From: Chloroflexota bacterium
GTDB taxonomy: Bacteria > Chloroflexota > Limnocylindria > Limnocylindrales > CSP1-4
DNA length: 42,335 nt
Direction: 5' to 3'
Assembly (NCBI GenBank): GCA_017881905.1
Contig: JADGQI010000006.1
Span: forward strand, 1-42,335
Numbering within the stretch: the stretch's first letter is position 1; each line of letters begins with the position of its first letter. Shown in pieces: positions 24,609-31,991 of this stretch. Both the position numbers and the translations under genes were made by a program. The notes beneath the pieces are model-generated. The model worked only from the letters and a program-made list of their open reading frames with translations, did not search any database and had not been told where the DNA came from.

Positions 24609-25361
24609 ATGGACGCGAAGGTCGACTGGCTCGGTCACGCCACGATCAGGATCGAGCTCGGCGGTGTCACGGTCCTGACCGACCCCGCGATCCGCGAACG
24701 GATCGGACCGCTCGACCGGAAGGCCGCTCCGGTCGCCCATGCCCTGATCGAGGGGATCGATGTCGTCCTGATCAGCCATCTCCACCAGGACCATCTCGAC
24801 CTGCCGTCGCTCCGACGGCTCGGCGATCCCCGGCTGATCGTGCCTGCCGGCTCGGGCGGCATCTTCCGGTCCGCCGGCCACCGCGACGTCGACGAGTTCT
24901 CGCCGGGACAGCGCACGACCCATGGTCCGGTGACGATCGAGATCGTCCGGGCCGACCACAGCGGCTTCCGTCCCCCGTTCGGCCCGACGGCGCCGGCGCT
25001 CGGGTTCGTCGTGAGCGACGGGCACCACCGGGTCTACTTCGCCGGCGACACCGCGATCTACCCGGAGATGGCCGACCTCGGCGATCTCGACCTCGCCCTG
25101 GTCCCGGTCTGGGGCTGGGGACCGAACCTGCGCGGCGGGCACATGGACCCGAGGATGGCGGCCGAGGCGCTGACCCTGCTCCGTCCGCGGCTCGCCGTGC
25201 CGGTCCACTGGGGCACGTTCTGGCCGAAGACACTCGATCGAGTCAAGCCGGACCGCCTGCGACTGCCGGGGCGGGAGTTCCGGGAGGCCGCGCGGGGGCT
25301 CGCCCCGGACGTCGCCATCCGCGTCCTGCGCCCCGGCGAGGGGCTGGCGATCCCGCGCTGA
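24609..25361 (+). CDS. MBL-fold metal-dependent hydrolase (UlaG/NAPE-PLD-like)
   Basis: A 250-residue metallo-beta-lactamase-fold protein of the UlaG/UPF0173/NAPE-PLD-like group. Features are the opening VDWLGHATIRIELGG, the metal motif LISHLHQDHLDLP (H57, H59, D61, H62), FSPGQRTTHGPVTIEIV, the later ligands YFAGDTAIYPEMADL, and PVHWGTFWPK. These enzymes open lactones or act on phosphodiesters; this one's substrate is unknown. About 430 non-coding bases follow it before the helicase gene. Confidence 0.88.
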   Translation: MDAKVDWLGHATIRIELGGVTVLTDPAIRERIGPLDRKAAPVAHALIEGIDVVLISHLHQDHLDLPSLRRLGDPRLIVPAGSGGIFRSAGHRDVDEFSPGQRTTHGPVTIEIVRADHSGFRPPFGPTAPALGFVVSDGHHRVYFAGDTAIYPEMADLGDLDLALVPVWGWGPNLRGGHMDPRMAAEALTLLRPRLAVPVHWGTFWPKTLDRVKPDRLRLPGREFREAARGLAPDVAIRVLRPGEGLAIPR

Positions 25362-25793
25362 GCGCCCGACGATCCGTCGGCGACGCGACCCGACGATCCG
25401 CGGTCGCGACGACCGGAGGTCATGGGTCCGGACGACCCCACCGGACCGACCTGGACCCGGCCGGAACGCCCCGAACCACCTCACGCTCCGGTGCCAGGAT
25501 GCACCGCAAGGTGCCCGGCAAGGCCGTCAACCCCTCGTCGGACGGCGCGATGGCGCCTATCCTCCGGGCCCGTCGATGGTGACTCGTCATCGTCGAACGG
25601 GCTCGGGGGGATCAGAGAGCGCCGGGGCCTCACCGCTCCGGCGCTCTTCGATTCCGTTTCCGCTATGCTCCGCGCGAGACGACGCGCCGCCTCCGCTCAC
25701 CGGGGGTGCCGGGGCAGACCAGGCCCGATCCGCGTCCCGACCGTACCGATCCGCCCGCAACGGCCCAGGCCCGACGGGCCACAGGAGCCCTGC
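25362..25793 (+). other. 432-base gap holding a structured leader for the DEAD-box gene
   Basis: I find no convincing protein gene here. The right half carries two candidate -10 elements, TATCCT (25558-25563) and TATGCT (25661-25666), with a strong hairpin between them. A 73-codon Arg/Ser-rich reading frame from the ATG at 25576 ends in a TGA overlapping the helicase TTG (TTGA), but its composition does not look like a protein. The left half holds nothing I recognise. Confidence 0.45.
25616..25647 (+). terminator. Hairpin in helicase leader (terminator or attenuator)
   Basis: A perfect 10-base stem, AGAGCGCCGG paired with CCGGCGCTCT, closes a 12-base loop and is followed by a T-containing stretch, TCGATTCCGTTT. 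It sits about 45 bases after the predicted start of a transcript from TATCCT at 25558 and before a second promoter. It could end that transcript, attenuate helicase expression, or end readthrough from the MBL gene. Confidence 0.5.
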
Positions 25794-27062
25794 TTGACGT
25801 TCGACCACCTCGGCCTCTCGGCCGACATCCTCCGCGCCGTCGCCGAGGAAGGCTATACCGAACCCACCCCCATCCAGGAAGAAGCCATCCCGCTCGTGCT
25901 CGCGGGTCGGGACCTGCTCGCCGCCGCCCAGACCGGGACCGGCAAGACCGCGGCGTTCACCCTGCCGATCCTCGAGCGGCTGAAGGTCCACGCCAACACC
26001 AGCTTCTCGCCCGCGCGCCATCCCGTCCGGGCGCTGATGGTGACCCCGACCCGCGAGCTGGCGATGCAGATCGCGGAGAGCGTCGGCGCCTACGGTCGGC
26101 ACGTCCCGCTCCGCTCGGCCGTGGTCTACGGTGGGATCCCGATCGACCCGCAGATCAAGGCGCTCCGCTCGGGGATCGAGATCCTCGTCGCGACGCCGGG
26201 GCGATTGATGGACCACGTCGGCCAGCGCACGGTCAACCTCACCCAGGTCGAGATCCTCGTCCTCGACGAGGCGGACCGGATGCTCGACATGGGGTTCATC
26301 CCGGACATCCGCAAGATCGTCGCCCTGCTCCCGGCCAAGCGCCAGAACCTGCTGTTCAGCGCGACGTTCTCCGAGGAGATCCGCCGGCTCGCGCAGGAGT
26401 TCCTGAACGATCCGGCCACGGTCGAGGTCGCCGCCCGGAACACCGCCGCCGAGGGCGTCGAGCAGGTCCTCTACCCGGTCGATCGGGACCGCAAGGAGGA
26501 CCTCCTCATCCACCTCATCCGGCGGGACAAGATGGAGCAGGTGCTCATCTTCACCCGGACCAAGCTGGCCGCGAGCCGTCTCGCCTCCTACCTCGATCGT
26601 CGCGGCGTCGCCGCGATCGCCATCCATTCGGATCGAAGCCAGCCGGAGCGGACTCGTGCCCTCGAGGACTTCAAGCGGGGCGAGGTGACCTGCCTGGTGG
26701 CGACCGACGTCGCTTCCCGCGGTCTCGACATCGAGGAGCTTCCCTACGTCGTCAACTTCGAGCTTCCCTTCGAGCCCCAGGACTACATCCATCGGATCGG
26801 CCGGACCGGACGGGCCGGATCGACCGGCATCGCGATCTCCCTGGTCACGGTCGACGAGGTCGAGCTGCTGAAGGGCGTCCAGCGCCTCCTCAAGCACGCG
26901 ATCCCGTTCCGCGTCGCCGAGGGCTTCGAGCCCGATCGCTCGGTCGTGCCGCGACCGATCCGCGGGTTCGGCAGCCGCGACGGCGCAGCGGGAGGCGACG
27001 GTCCGCGCCATCACGCCCACCACAAGCCGATCCGGACGCGGACGGGGAGCCGGCGGGGCTGA
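25794..27062 (+). CDS. DEAD/DEAH-box ATP-dependent RNA helicase
   Basis: A 422-residue DEAD-box helicase of the RhlE/CshA/DeaD type, remodelling RNA at the cost of ATP. In order: the Q motif ([15 protein letters not shown]), motif I AQTGTGKT (about 45-52), Ia PTRELAMQ, Ib TPGRLMDH, motif II DEAD (about 158), [25 protein letters not shown] and [13 protein letters not shown] short tail of about 45 residues is basic and His/Arg/Gly-rich, fitting RNA binding. The start is a TTG with AGGAG 6 bases upstream. An in-frame ATG at 25663 would add an Arg-rich, unconserved extension. Confidence 0.92.
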   Translation: MTFDHLGLSADILRAVAEEGYTEPTPIQEEAIPLVLAGRDLLAAAQTGTGKTAAFTLPILERLKVHANTSFSPARHPVRALMVTPTRELAMQIAESVGAYGRHVPLRSAVVYGGIPIDPQIKALRSGIEILVATPGRLMDHVGQRTVNLTQVEILVLDEADRMLDMGFIPDIRKIVALLPAKRQNLLFSATFSEEIRRLAQEFLNDPATVEVAARNTAAEGVEQVLYPVDRDRKEDLLIHLIRRDKMEQVLIFTRTKLAASRLASYLDRRGVAAIAIHSDRSQPERTRALEDFKRGEVTCLVATDVASRGLDIEELPYVVNFELPFEPQDYIHRIGRTGRAGSTGIAISLVTVDEVELLKGVQRLLKHAIPFRVAEGFEPDRSVVPRPIRGFGSRDGAAGGDGPRHHAHHKPIRTRTGSRRG

Positions 27063-27086
27063 CGCCCGCTGGCCCGATGGCCGACG

Positions 27087-28469
27087 CTACGGTGTCGGCA
27101 GCGCGAGCGAGATGAGCTTGGCGACCAGTGGCCGCGTGTCGACCCCGTTCTGGTTGGCGACGATCGCGATCGCCAGGCCGTCGGCGGGCAGGTAGCGGAG
27201 CTCGCCCCGGACCCCGATGAACCGGCCGCTGTGGCCGAGCGCGACGCGATCGCCGATCTTCGTCACCTGGACACCGAGACCGTACGGCACGTACGGGTGG
27301 TATCTCGCGGTCTTCTTCGCGTCAGCGACCGCCGCGGCCAGCGTCTCGGGCCGGAGGACGGCGCCGCCGTACAGGGCGCGCGCCCAGGCGGCCAGATCCG
27401 CCGACGTCGCTGCGACATCACCGGCCGACCCCGCCGCCGTGATGACCGACGTGAACGGCACGACCGTCCGACGCGAATCGGCCAGACCCTTGGGCACCTC
27501 GGCGAGGCTGTACCCGGTGTAGTAGTAGCCCTGGGCGGTCGGACCCGGCGGCTTCTCGGCCACCTGGACGTAGGCCCCGTCGAGCTTGAGCGGGTCGAGG
27601 AACCGATCCCGGATCTGGGACGCGAACGGCTTCCCGACCACCTTCTCAGCGAGCAGCCCCAGGAGGAGGTAGTTCGTGTTCGAGTAATGCCACGTCCGCC
27701 CGGGCTTGCCGAGCGGCTTTCCGACGTAGGCGAGCGCCTGATCCGCGGTCCAGGTCGCGCCACGTCGGGCGAGCAGGGCGGCGTCGATCCCCTTGCCGAA
27801 GAAGAAGTCGGCCAGCCCGCTCGTGTGGTCGAGCAGCATCCTGACCGTCACGCCGGGCGGGATCGGCACGCCCGGTGTCCCGAGGCGGACCGCCGGCAGG
27901 ATCGTCGCGACCTTGGTGTCGAGGCTGAGCTTGCCGTCGTCGACCAGGCTGAGGATCAACGCCGCGGTGAACGTCTTGCTCATGCTAGCGATCGCGAAGG
28001 CGGTGTCGGGGGTCACCTTGCGCCCCGTCTTGACGTCGGCCAGGCCGGTGGTCCCGGTCCATGTCCGGCCGTCCGGCCAGGTGATCGTGACGCTGGCGCC
28101 GGGTAGCCGGTGGGCCGCGGCGAACCGATCCAACGTCTTCTGGAGCCGCGCGGCGAGCGGATGGGCGACGGCGGAGGTCGCGGGGGACGCTCCGGGCGTG
28201 CCTGATGACGAGGGCGTGGGTCCCGGCGACCTCGCCGGAACGGAGGGCGTCGGCTGGGTCCCGGTGGGGCTCGGGGTGACGGGAGACGGGCTCCGGCTCG
28301 ACGTCGCGCCCGGGTCGAGCGTGGCGCCCGCCAGGCCCGGCGACGGGCTCGCGCCCGGGCCGGATGAGGCCACCGGAGACCCGACCCCCGGCCCCCCGCT
28401 GACCACGAACAGGCCGACGGCGATGGCCGCGGCCAGAGCGAGCGGCCCGATCAGCGTCCGACGCGACAT
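27087..28469 (-). CDS. Secreted serine hydrolase, beta-lactamase class C-like
   Basis: A 460-residue exported protein of the beta-lactamase/D-Ala-D-Ala carboxypeptidase superfamily. It has an N-terminal signal or anchor helix (4-24), an 80-residue Pro/Ser/Gly/Thr-rich linker, then the penicillin-binding fold: the S-x-x-K motif ASMSK (S162, K165), the Y-S-N motif HYSNTNYL (Y262, N264), and HSG at 413-415 replacing the K-T-G triad. The HSG variant and family context suggest an esterase, D-amino-peptidase or carboxypeptidase rather than drug resistance. Its start has TATCAT 7 bases upstream. Confidence 0.88.
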   Translation of the reverse strand: MSRRTLIGPLALAAAIAVGLFVVSGGPGVGSPVASSGPGASPSPGLAGATLDPGATSSRSPSPVTPSPTGTQPTPSVPARSPGPTPSSSGTPGASPATSAVAHPLAARLQKTLDRFAAAHRLPGASVTITWPDGRTWTGTTGLADVKTGRKVTPDTAFAIASMSKTFTAALILSLVDDGKLSLDTKVATILPAVRLGTPGVPIPPGVTVRMLLDHTSGLADFFFGKGIDAALLARRGATWTADQALAYVGKPLGKPGRTWHYSNTNYLLLGLLAEKVVGKPFASQIRDRFLDPLKLDGAYVQVAEKPPGPTAQGYYYTGYSLAEVPKGLADSRRTVVPFTSVITAAGSAGDVAATSADLAAWARALYGGAVLRPETLAAAVADAKKTARYHPYVPYGLGVQVTKIGDRVALGHSGRFIGVRGELRYLPADGLAIAIVANQNGVDTRPLVAKLISLALPTP

Positions 28470-28476
28470 CGCCGAG

Positions 28477-28482
28477 ATGATA
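28477..28482 (-). promoter_or_regulatory. -10 element TATCAT of leaderless serine hydrolase gene
   Basis: TATCAT on the minus strand lies 7 bases before the ATG at 28469. Confidence 0.55.
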
Positions 28483-28513
28483 CGGCCGAACCGCCGCCGA
28501 CCCTGTCCACGGA

Positions 28514-29017
28514 TCAGGCGCGGCGTGCGATCGGCCCGACGGTCGCCCCGGTGAGCGCGACGAGGTCCGACCCGGCCAGCTCGAGGTCGAGGCCGCGCCG
28601 ACCTCCGCTGACGAAGATCGTGGCAGGCTCGAGGGCGCTCACGTCGATGACCGTCGGCAGCCGGCGACGTCCGCCGAGCGGACTGATCCCGCCGACCCGA
28701 TAGCCGGTCGCTCGCTCCGCCTCGGCGGCATCTGCCAGCGCCGCCCGTCGACCGCCGACGGCGGCTGCCAGGGCCTTCAGGTCGAGCTCCGCGTCGACCG
28801 GGACCACGCCCATCACCGGCCGGGTCTCATCGACCTTCGCCACGAGCGTCTTGAACACCCGCCCGGGCGAGACGCCGAGCGCGGCCGCCGCCTCGAGCCC
28901 CCACGACGGCCGGCGATCCCCTCGCCCTGCTGCGTCGTCGCGCTCGAACTCGTGGATCGTGTGGGCCACGCCGGCCCGCCGGACGACGTCGGACGCCGGG
29001 GTGCCGCGCCCGCTCAT
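28514..29017 (-). CDS. ybaK: Cys-tRNA(Pro)/Cys-tRNA(Cys) deacylase YbaK
   Basis: A 167-residue trans-editing enzyme that hydrolyses mischarged Cys-tRNA(Pro). The signature pieces are present: RVFKTLVAK with the key lysine, MGVVPVDAELDLKALA, GYRVGGISPLGGRRRLPTVI and TIFVSGGRRGLDLEL. Length matches E. coli YbaK (159). The start overlaps the stop of an 11-codon leader ORF by 4 bases, so expression may depend on translation of the leader. The second YbaK-like protein in this window (909-1418) is divergent and lacks the lysine. Confidence 0.9.
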   Translation of the reverse strand: MSGRGTPASDVVRRAGVAHTIHEFERDDAAGRGDRRPSWGLEAAAALGVSPGRVFKTLVAKVDETRPVMGVVPVDAELDLKALAAAVGGRRAALADAAEAERATGYRVGGISPLGGRRRLPTVIDVSALEPATIFVSGGRRGLDLELAGSDLVALTGATVGPIARRA

Positions 29018-29049
29018 CCTCGCTTCCCGACCCGGACGACCCGATCCAT
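29014..29049 (-). CDS. Possible leaderless 11-residue leader peptide before ybaK
   Basis: The ORF reads MDRVVRVGKRG and ends in a TGA overlapping the ybaK ATG (ATGA). Its ATG lies 6 bases after a perfect -10 TATGAT, the same geometry as the leaderless genes here. This strongly suggests that transcription begins at this codon and ribosomes reach ybaK through it. Confidence 0.5.
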   Translation of the reverse strand: MDRVVRVGKRG

Positions 29050-29055
29050 GGGCCG

Positions 29056-29061
29056 ATCATA
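29056..29061 (-). promoter_or_regulatory. -10 element TATGAT for leader ORF and ybaK
   Basis: TATGAT on the minus strand ends 6 bases before the leader ATG at 29049. Confidence 0.6.
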
Positions 29062-29218
29062 CGAGAGCCACATCACGGGCCCGCCGGATGACGGCGTGAC
29101 CTGCGGCACGCCCCTCCACCACGCCGGAACCGCCGGGTCCCCACGGCCTGCCGCTAGACTAGGGGTCGCCCGGCAGCCCATCACGGCCGCGGCGAGACCC
29201 AGCGGAGGGATGCGAGTC

Positions 29219-29878
29219 GTGGACACCAAGAAACTCCTGGCCGAGCTGCTCGGGACGTTCACCTTCTTCACGATCGGGTTCATGGCGATCCTGTCGCAGA
29301 AGGCGTTCTACCCCGGCGGCGACCTCGTCGTGATCGCTTTCGGGTTCGGGTTCGGGCTATTTGTCGCGATCCAGATCTTCGGCGGAGTCTCCGGCGGCCA
29401 CTTCAACCCGGCGGTGACCGTCGCGGCCGTCATCGACAAGCGCCTGGACGCCATGACCGGCGTCGGCTACATCGTGTCGCAGCTCATCGGTGGCATCGCG
29501 GCCGCCGTGGTCATCCTCGTCGTCTTCAGCCAGGCCGCCGTCGCCGAGACGATCACCCAGCCCGGGAACGGCGTCGACACCGTCAAGGCCCTGCTCCTCG
29601 AGACGTTGTTCACGGCGTTCTTCCTGCTGGTGATCCTGGTGTCGACCAAGAAGGCGCCGACGCAGGCCGCATTCGCCATCCCGCTGACCCTGCTGGTCAT
29701 CCACTTCGCGCTCGTGCCGTTCACCGGCTCGTCGGTCAACCCGGCCCGGTCGATCGCCTCGGCGGTCGTCGGGGGGAACCTCAACGACCTGTGGATCTAC
29801 ATCGTCGGGCCGGTCGTCGGCGGGATCATCGGCTGGGGCGTGTATCGCGTCGCCACCGGGGAGGTCGACGCTGCCTGA
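29219..29878 (+). CDS. Aquaporin/MIP family channel
   Basis: A 219-residue membrane channel with six hydrophobic helices and both hallmark boxes: SGGHFNPAVTVA and SSVNPARSIASAV. By eye, the positions lining the E. coli AqpZ filter read aromatic, H (VIHFALVPF), S and R (NPAR), which suggests a water-type channel rather than a glyceroporin. The start is the GTG at 29219, with GGAGGG 9 bases upstream. An ATG at 29210 abuts that site directly and is unlikely. TAGACT at about 29156 may be the -10. The next gene may begin inside its stop region. Confidence 0.9.
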   Translation: MDTKKLLAELLGTFTFFTIGFMAILSQKAFYPGGDLVVIAFGFGFGLFVAIQIFGGVSGGHFNPAVTVAAVIDKRLDAMTGVGYIVSQLIGGIAAAVVILVVFSQAAVAETITQPGNGVDTVKALLLETLFTAFFLLVILVSTKKAPTQAAFAIPLTLLVIHFALVPFTGSSVNPARSIASAVVGGNLNDLWIYIVGPVVGGIIGWGVYRVATGEVDAA

Positions 29879-29945
29879 CGAGGCCCGCGCACCCGAACGC
29901 ACCGCCGCCCCCGGCGCCGCCGAGCTCCTCCGATCGATCGGCCTG

Positions 29946-31163
29946 ATGGCCGACGGCCCAGCGACCTGGGGGACCCCGGTCCGGTCGAACCGGCCCGGGG
30001 TCTATCTCGTCGAGCTGCCCCAGCCGCCGGTCGCCGCCCCGATCGACTTCAACGCGATCGGGCTGTGGATCGAGCGGGTCCCCACGTTGACGGTCGACGG
30101 CGCCCGGCCGACCGGCCGCGAGCTGGCCGCCCGGCTCCATGGGTTCTGGCTCCCGGATCAGCCCGTGGTGTACATCGGGATGTCGGCCGTCTCGATCGGG
30201 AAGCGGGTCGCGGCATTCCAACGGACCGTCCTGGGCGAACGCAAGCCCCATGCGGGCGGATATTGGCTCAAGGCGCTGACCGGCCTGGACCGCTTCCGGA
30301 TCTGGTGGTCCGAGACCGACGCACCCGAGGAGTACGAGGACGCCCTGTTCGATGCGTTCGCCGCCGGCGTCCCGCCCGACACCGCAACCCGACTTCACGA
30401 CCCGTCGGTGGTCCTCCCGTTCGCCAACCTGCAGACCGCCGACAAGGTCCGCAAGGCGCACGGGATCTCTGGCGCGCTCCTGGCAGAGGAGGAACCGGAG
30501 CCGGTCACCGACGCGCAGCGACGCGCGGCGGCGGATCAGCGCGCCCGCCAGGGCCGGGCCGATCCGACCGGGGCGAGCGGGGTCCTGCGCTCGCGGACGG
30601 CGCTCAAGTCGGCATCGGCGTCCCGACCCGCGGCCGCCCGACCGCGGACGACGCCCTCGCCCCGCCCGGCGGCAGCTGCCGCATCGGCCGGCAAGGTGCC
30701 CAAGGCCCCGACCCGATTGTCGGCCGACGGTGTGGCCGCGCTCGAGGCCGAGCTGCTCGAGCTGACCACGGTGACCCGGCCGGCCATCGTCGCCCGGATC
30801 GTGTCGGCGAGGGAGCTCGGCGACCTCAAGGAGAATTCGGATTACCACGAGGCCCGCCGGGAGCAGTCCTTCGCCGAGGGACGCATCCGCGCCATCGAGG
30901 ATCTGCTGCGCCATGTCGAGCTGATCGAGGAAGGGGTCGACGGCGGGCGGGCGCGCCTCGGCTCGACCCTGCTCGTCGAGGGTCCCCACGGCGAGGAGGA
31001 GACGTTCAGCCTGGTCGGGCCGACCGAGGCGAACCCGGCCGCCGGGCGGATCTCATCCAGCTCGCCGATCGGGGCCGCCCTGCTCGGCGGGGCCGTCGGC
31101 GACGAGGTCGAGGCGATCGTCCCGTCGGGTCGTCTGCGGTTCCGGATCCTCGAGGTCCGCTGA
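29946..31163 (+). CDS. GIY-YIG-like domain fused to GreA-type transcription elongation factor
   Basis: A 405-residue fusion. Residues about 14-150 look like a GIY-YIG nuclease fold: RPGVYLVEL, a 45-residue insertion, VVYIGMSAVSIGKRVAAF with R87, and acidic EEYEDALFDAF. Residues about 165-255 are an Ala/Pro/Arg-rich linker. Residues about 257-405 are a complete GreA/GreB: the coiled coil with the tip GDLKENSDYHEARREQSF (acidic D293, E296) and the FKBP-like C-terminus ending GRLRFRILEVR. GreA reactivates backtracked RNA polymerase by stimulating RNA cleavage. In-frame coding-like sequence (AAELLRSIGL) continues upstream of this ATG to a CTG at 29871 with GGGGAGG before it, so the real start may be 29871. 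Confidence 0.85.
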   Translation: MADGPATWGTPVRSNRPGVYLVELPQPPVAAPIDFNAIGLWIERVPTLTVDGARPTGRELAARLHGFWLPDQPVVYIGMSAVSIGKRVAAFQRTVLGERKPHAGGYWLKALTGLDRFRIWWSETDAPEEYEDALFDAFAAGVPPDTATRLHDPSVVLPFANLQTADKVRKAHGISGALLAEEEPEPVTDAQRRAAADQRARQGRADPTGASGVLRSRTALKSASASRPAAARPRTTPSPRPAAAAASAGKVPKAPTRLSADGVAALEAELLELTTVTRPAIVARIVSARELGDLKENSDYHEARREQSFAEGRIRAIEDLLRHVELIEEGVDGGRARLGSTLLVEGPHGEEETFSLVGPTEANPAAGRISSSSPIGAALLGGAVGDEVEAIVPSGRLRFRILEVR

Positions 31164-31178
31164 CGCACGACGAGCGGA

Positions 31179-31991
31179 TCAGCTCGGCGCCGCCAGGTCG
31201 CGTCGCGGGAAGACCGCCAGGGCGACAAGGATCGCCACGCCCATCACCGCGATCGGGACGAGCCAGTCCGCGATCGTCGTCGTCCCGTTCAGCGCGCCGC
31301 GTGGATCGAGGTAGTGGAACAGCGAGTACGGCTGGAGACCCTTGGCGGCGGTCCACAGCGAGCCGATGATCTCGAGGAAGTAGGAGATCAGGACGAACGC
31401 GAGGCTCAGGCCCAACGCCGGCCCGAGCCGATCGAACGAGACCGAGGCGGCCAGCGACACCGCCCCGAACGCGCCGAACACCAGGACGCCGTTCAGCCAC
31501 ATCACCGCCAGGCGGTCGGGTCGAAGCTCCCCCATCGCCCCGCCGAGGGCGGCCCCGATGATGGTCCCGAGGACCTGGGCGGCGATGGCGATGGCCACGA
31601 AGACGATCGTCGCCACTAGGAATGTCCCGTAGATCCGTCGCCGTGAGAGGGGCCGGGCGAGCAGGACCTCGAGCGTCCCGCGCTGGCGTTCGCCGGCGAC
31701 GGCGGCGACCGCGAACCCGAGCGCGAAGACGAGCGACAGGGCGACGGCGATCGGGTGGATGAACCCGACGGCGATCGCGCCCGGCAGGCTGAACAGGTCT
31801 CCGCCGCCGAACTGGGCGAACTGGGCGAACTGGGCGAACTGCGAGCCCGATCCGAGCAGGATCTGGATCTGCTCCTTGAACGCCTCGTAGACGAGGGGCA
31901 TCAGCGTCGCCCAGATGAGCAGACCGACCGACACGGCGACGAGCTTGAGCCGCTGCGCCGCCCACGTCCGTCGGAACAGCCGAAGGCTCAT
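31179..31991 (-). CDS. ABC-2 type transporter permease
   Basis: A 270-residue permease with six predicted membrane helices and the ABC-2 motif GERQRGTLEVLLARPLSRRRI in the first cytoplasmic loop. It overlaps the ATPase gene by 4 bases (ATGA), so the two form one exporter. The substrate is unknown. An extracytoplasmic loop carries the repeat FAQFAQFAQFG, encoded by 9-base tandem repeats. A related permease is encoded at the right window edge. Confidence 0.9.
   Translation of the reverse strand: MSLRLFRRTWAAQRLKLVAVSVGLLIWATLMPLVYEAFKEQIQILLGSGSQFAQFAQFAQFGGGDLFSLPGAIAVGFIHPIAVALSLVFALGFAVAAVAGERQRGTLEVLLARPLSRRRIYGTFLVATIVFVAIAIAAQVLGTIIGAALGGAMGELRPDRLAVMWLNGVLVFGAFGAVSLAASVSFDRLGPALGLSLAFVLISYFLEIIGSLWTAAKGLQPYSLFHYLDPRGALNGTTTIADWLVPIAVMGVAILVALAVFPRRDLAAPS
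31809..31841. repeat. 9-bp tandem repeat inside ABC permease
   Basis: GAACTGGGC repeats three times with a partial fourth copy. In frame, it codes F-A-Q units in a loop between membrane helices. Copy number could vary by slippage without changing the frame. Confidence 0.85.

Noticed and set aside
25362-25793. tRNA, riboswitch of a known class or CRISPR repeat in the largest gap
   Set aside because: I could find no cloverleaf, no known riboswitch core and no repeat-spacer pattern. Only hairpins and promoter-like hexamers are visible.
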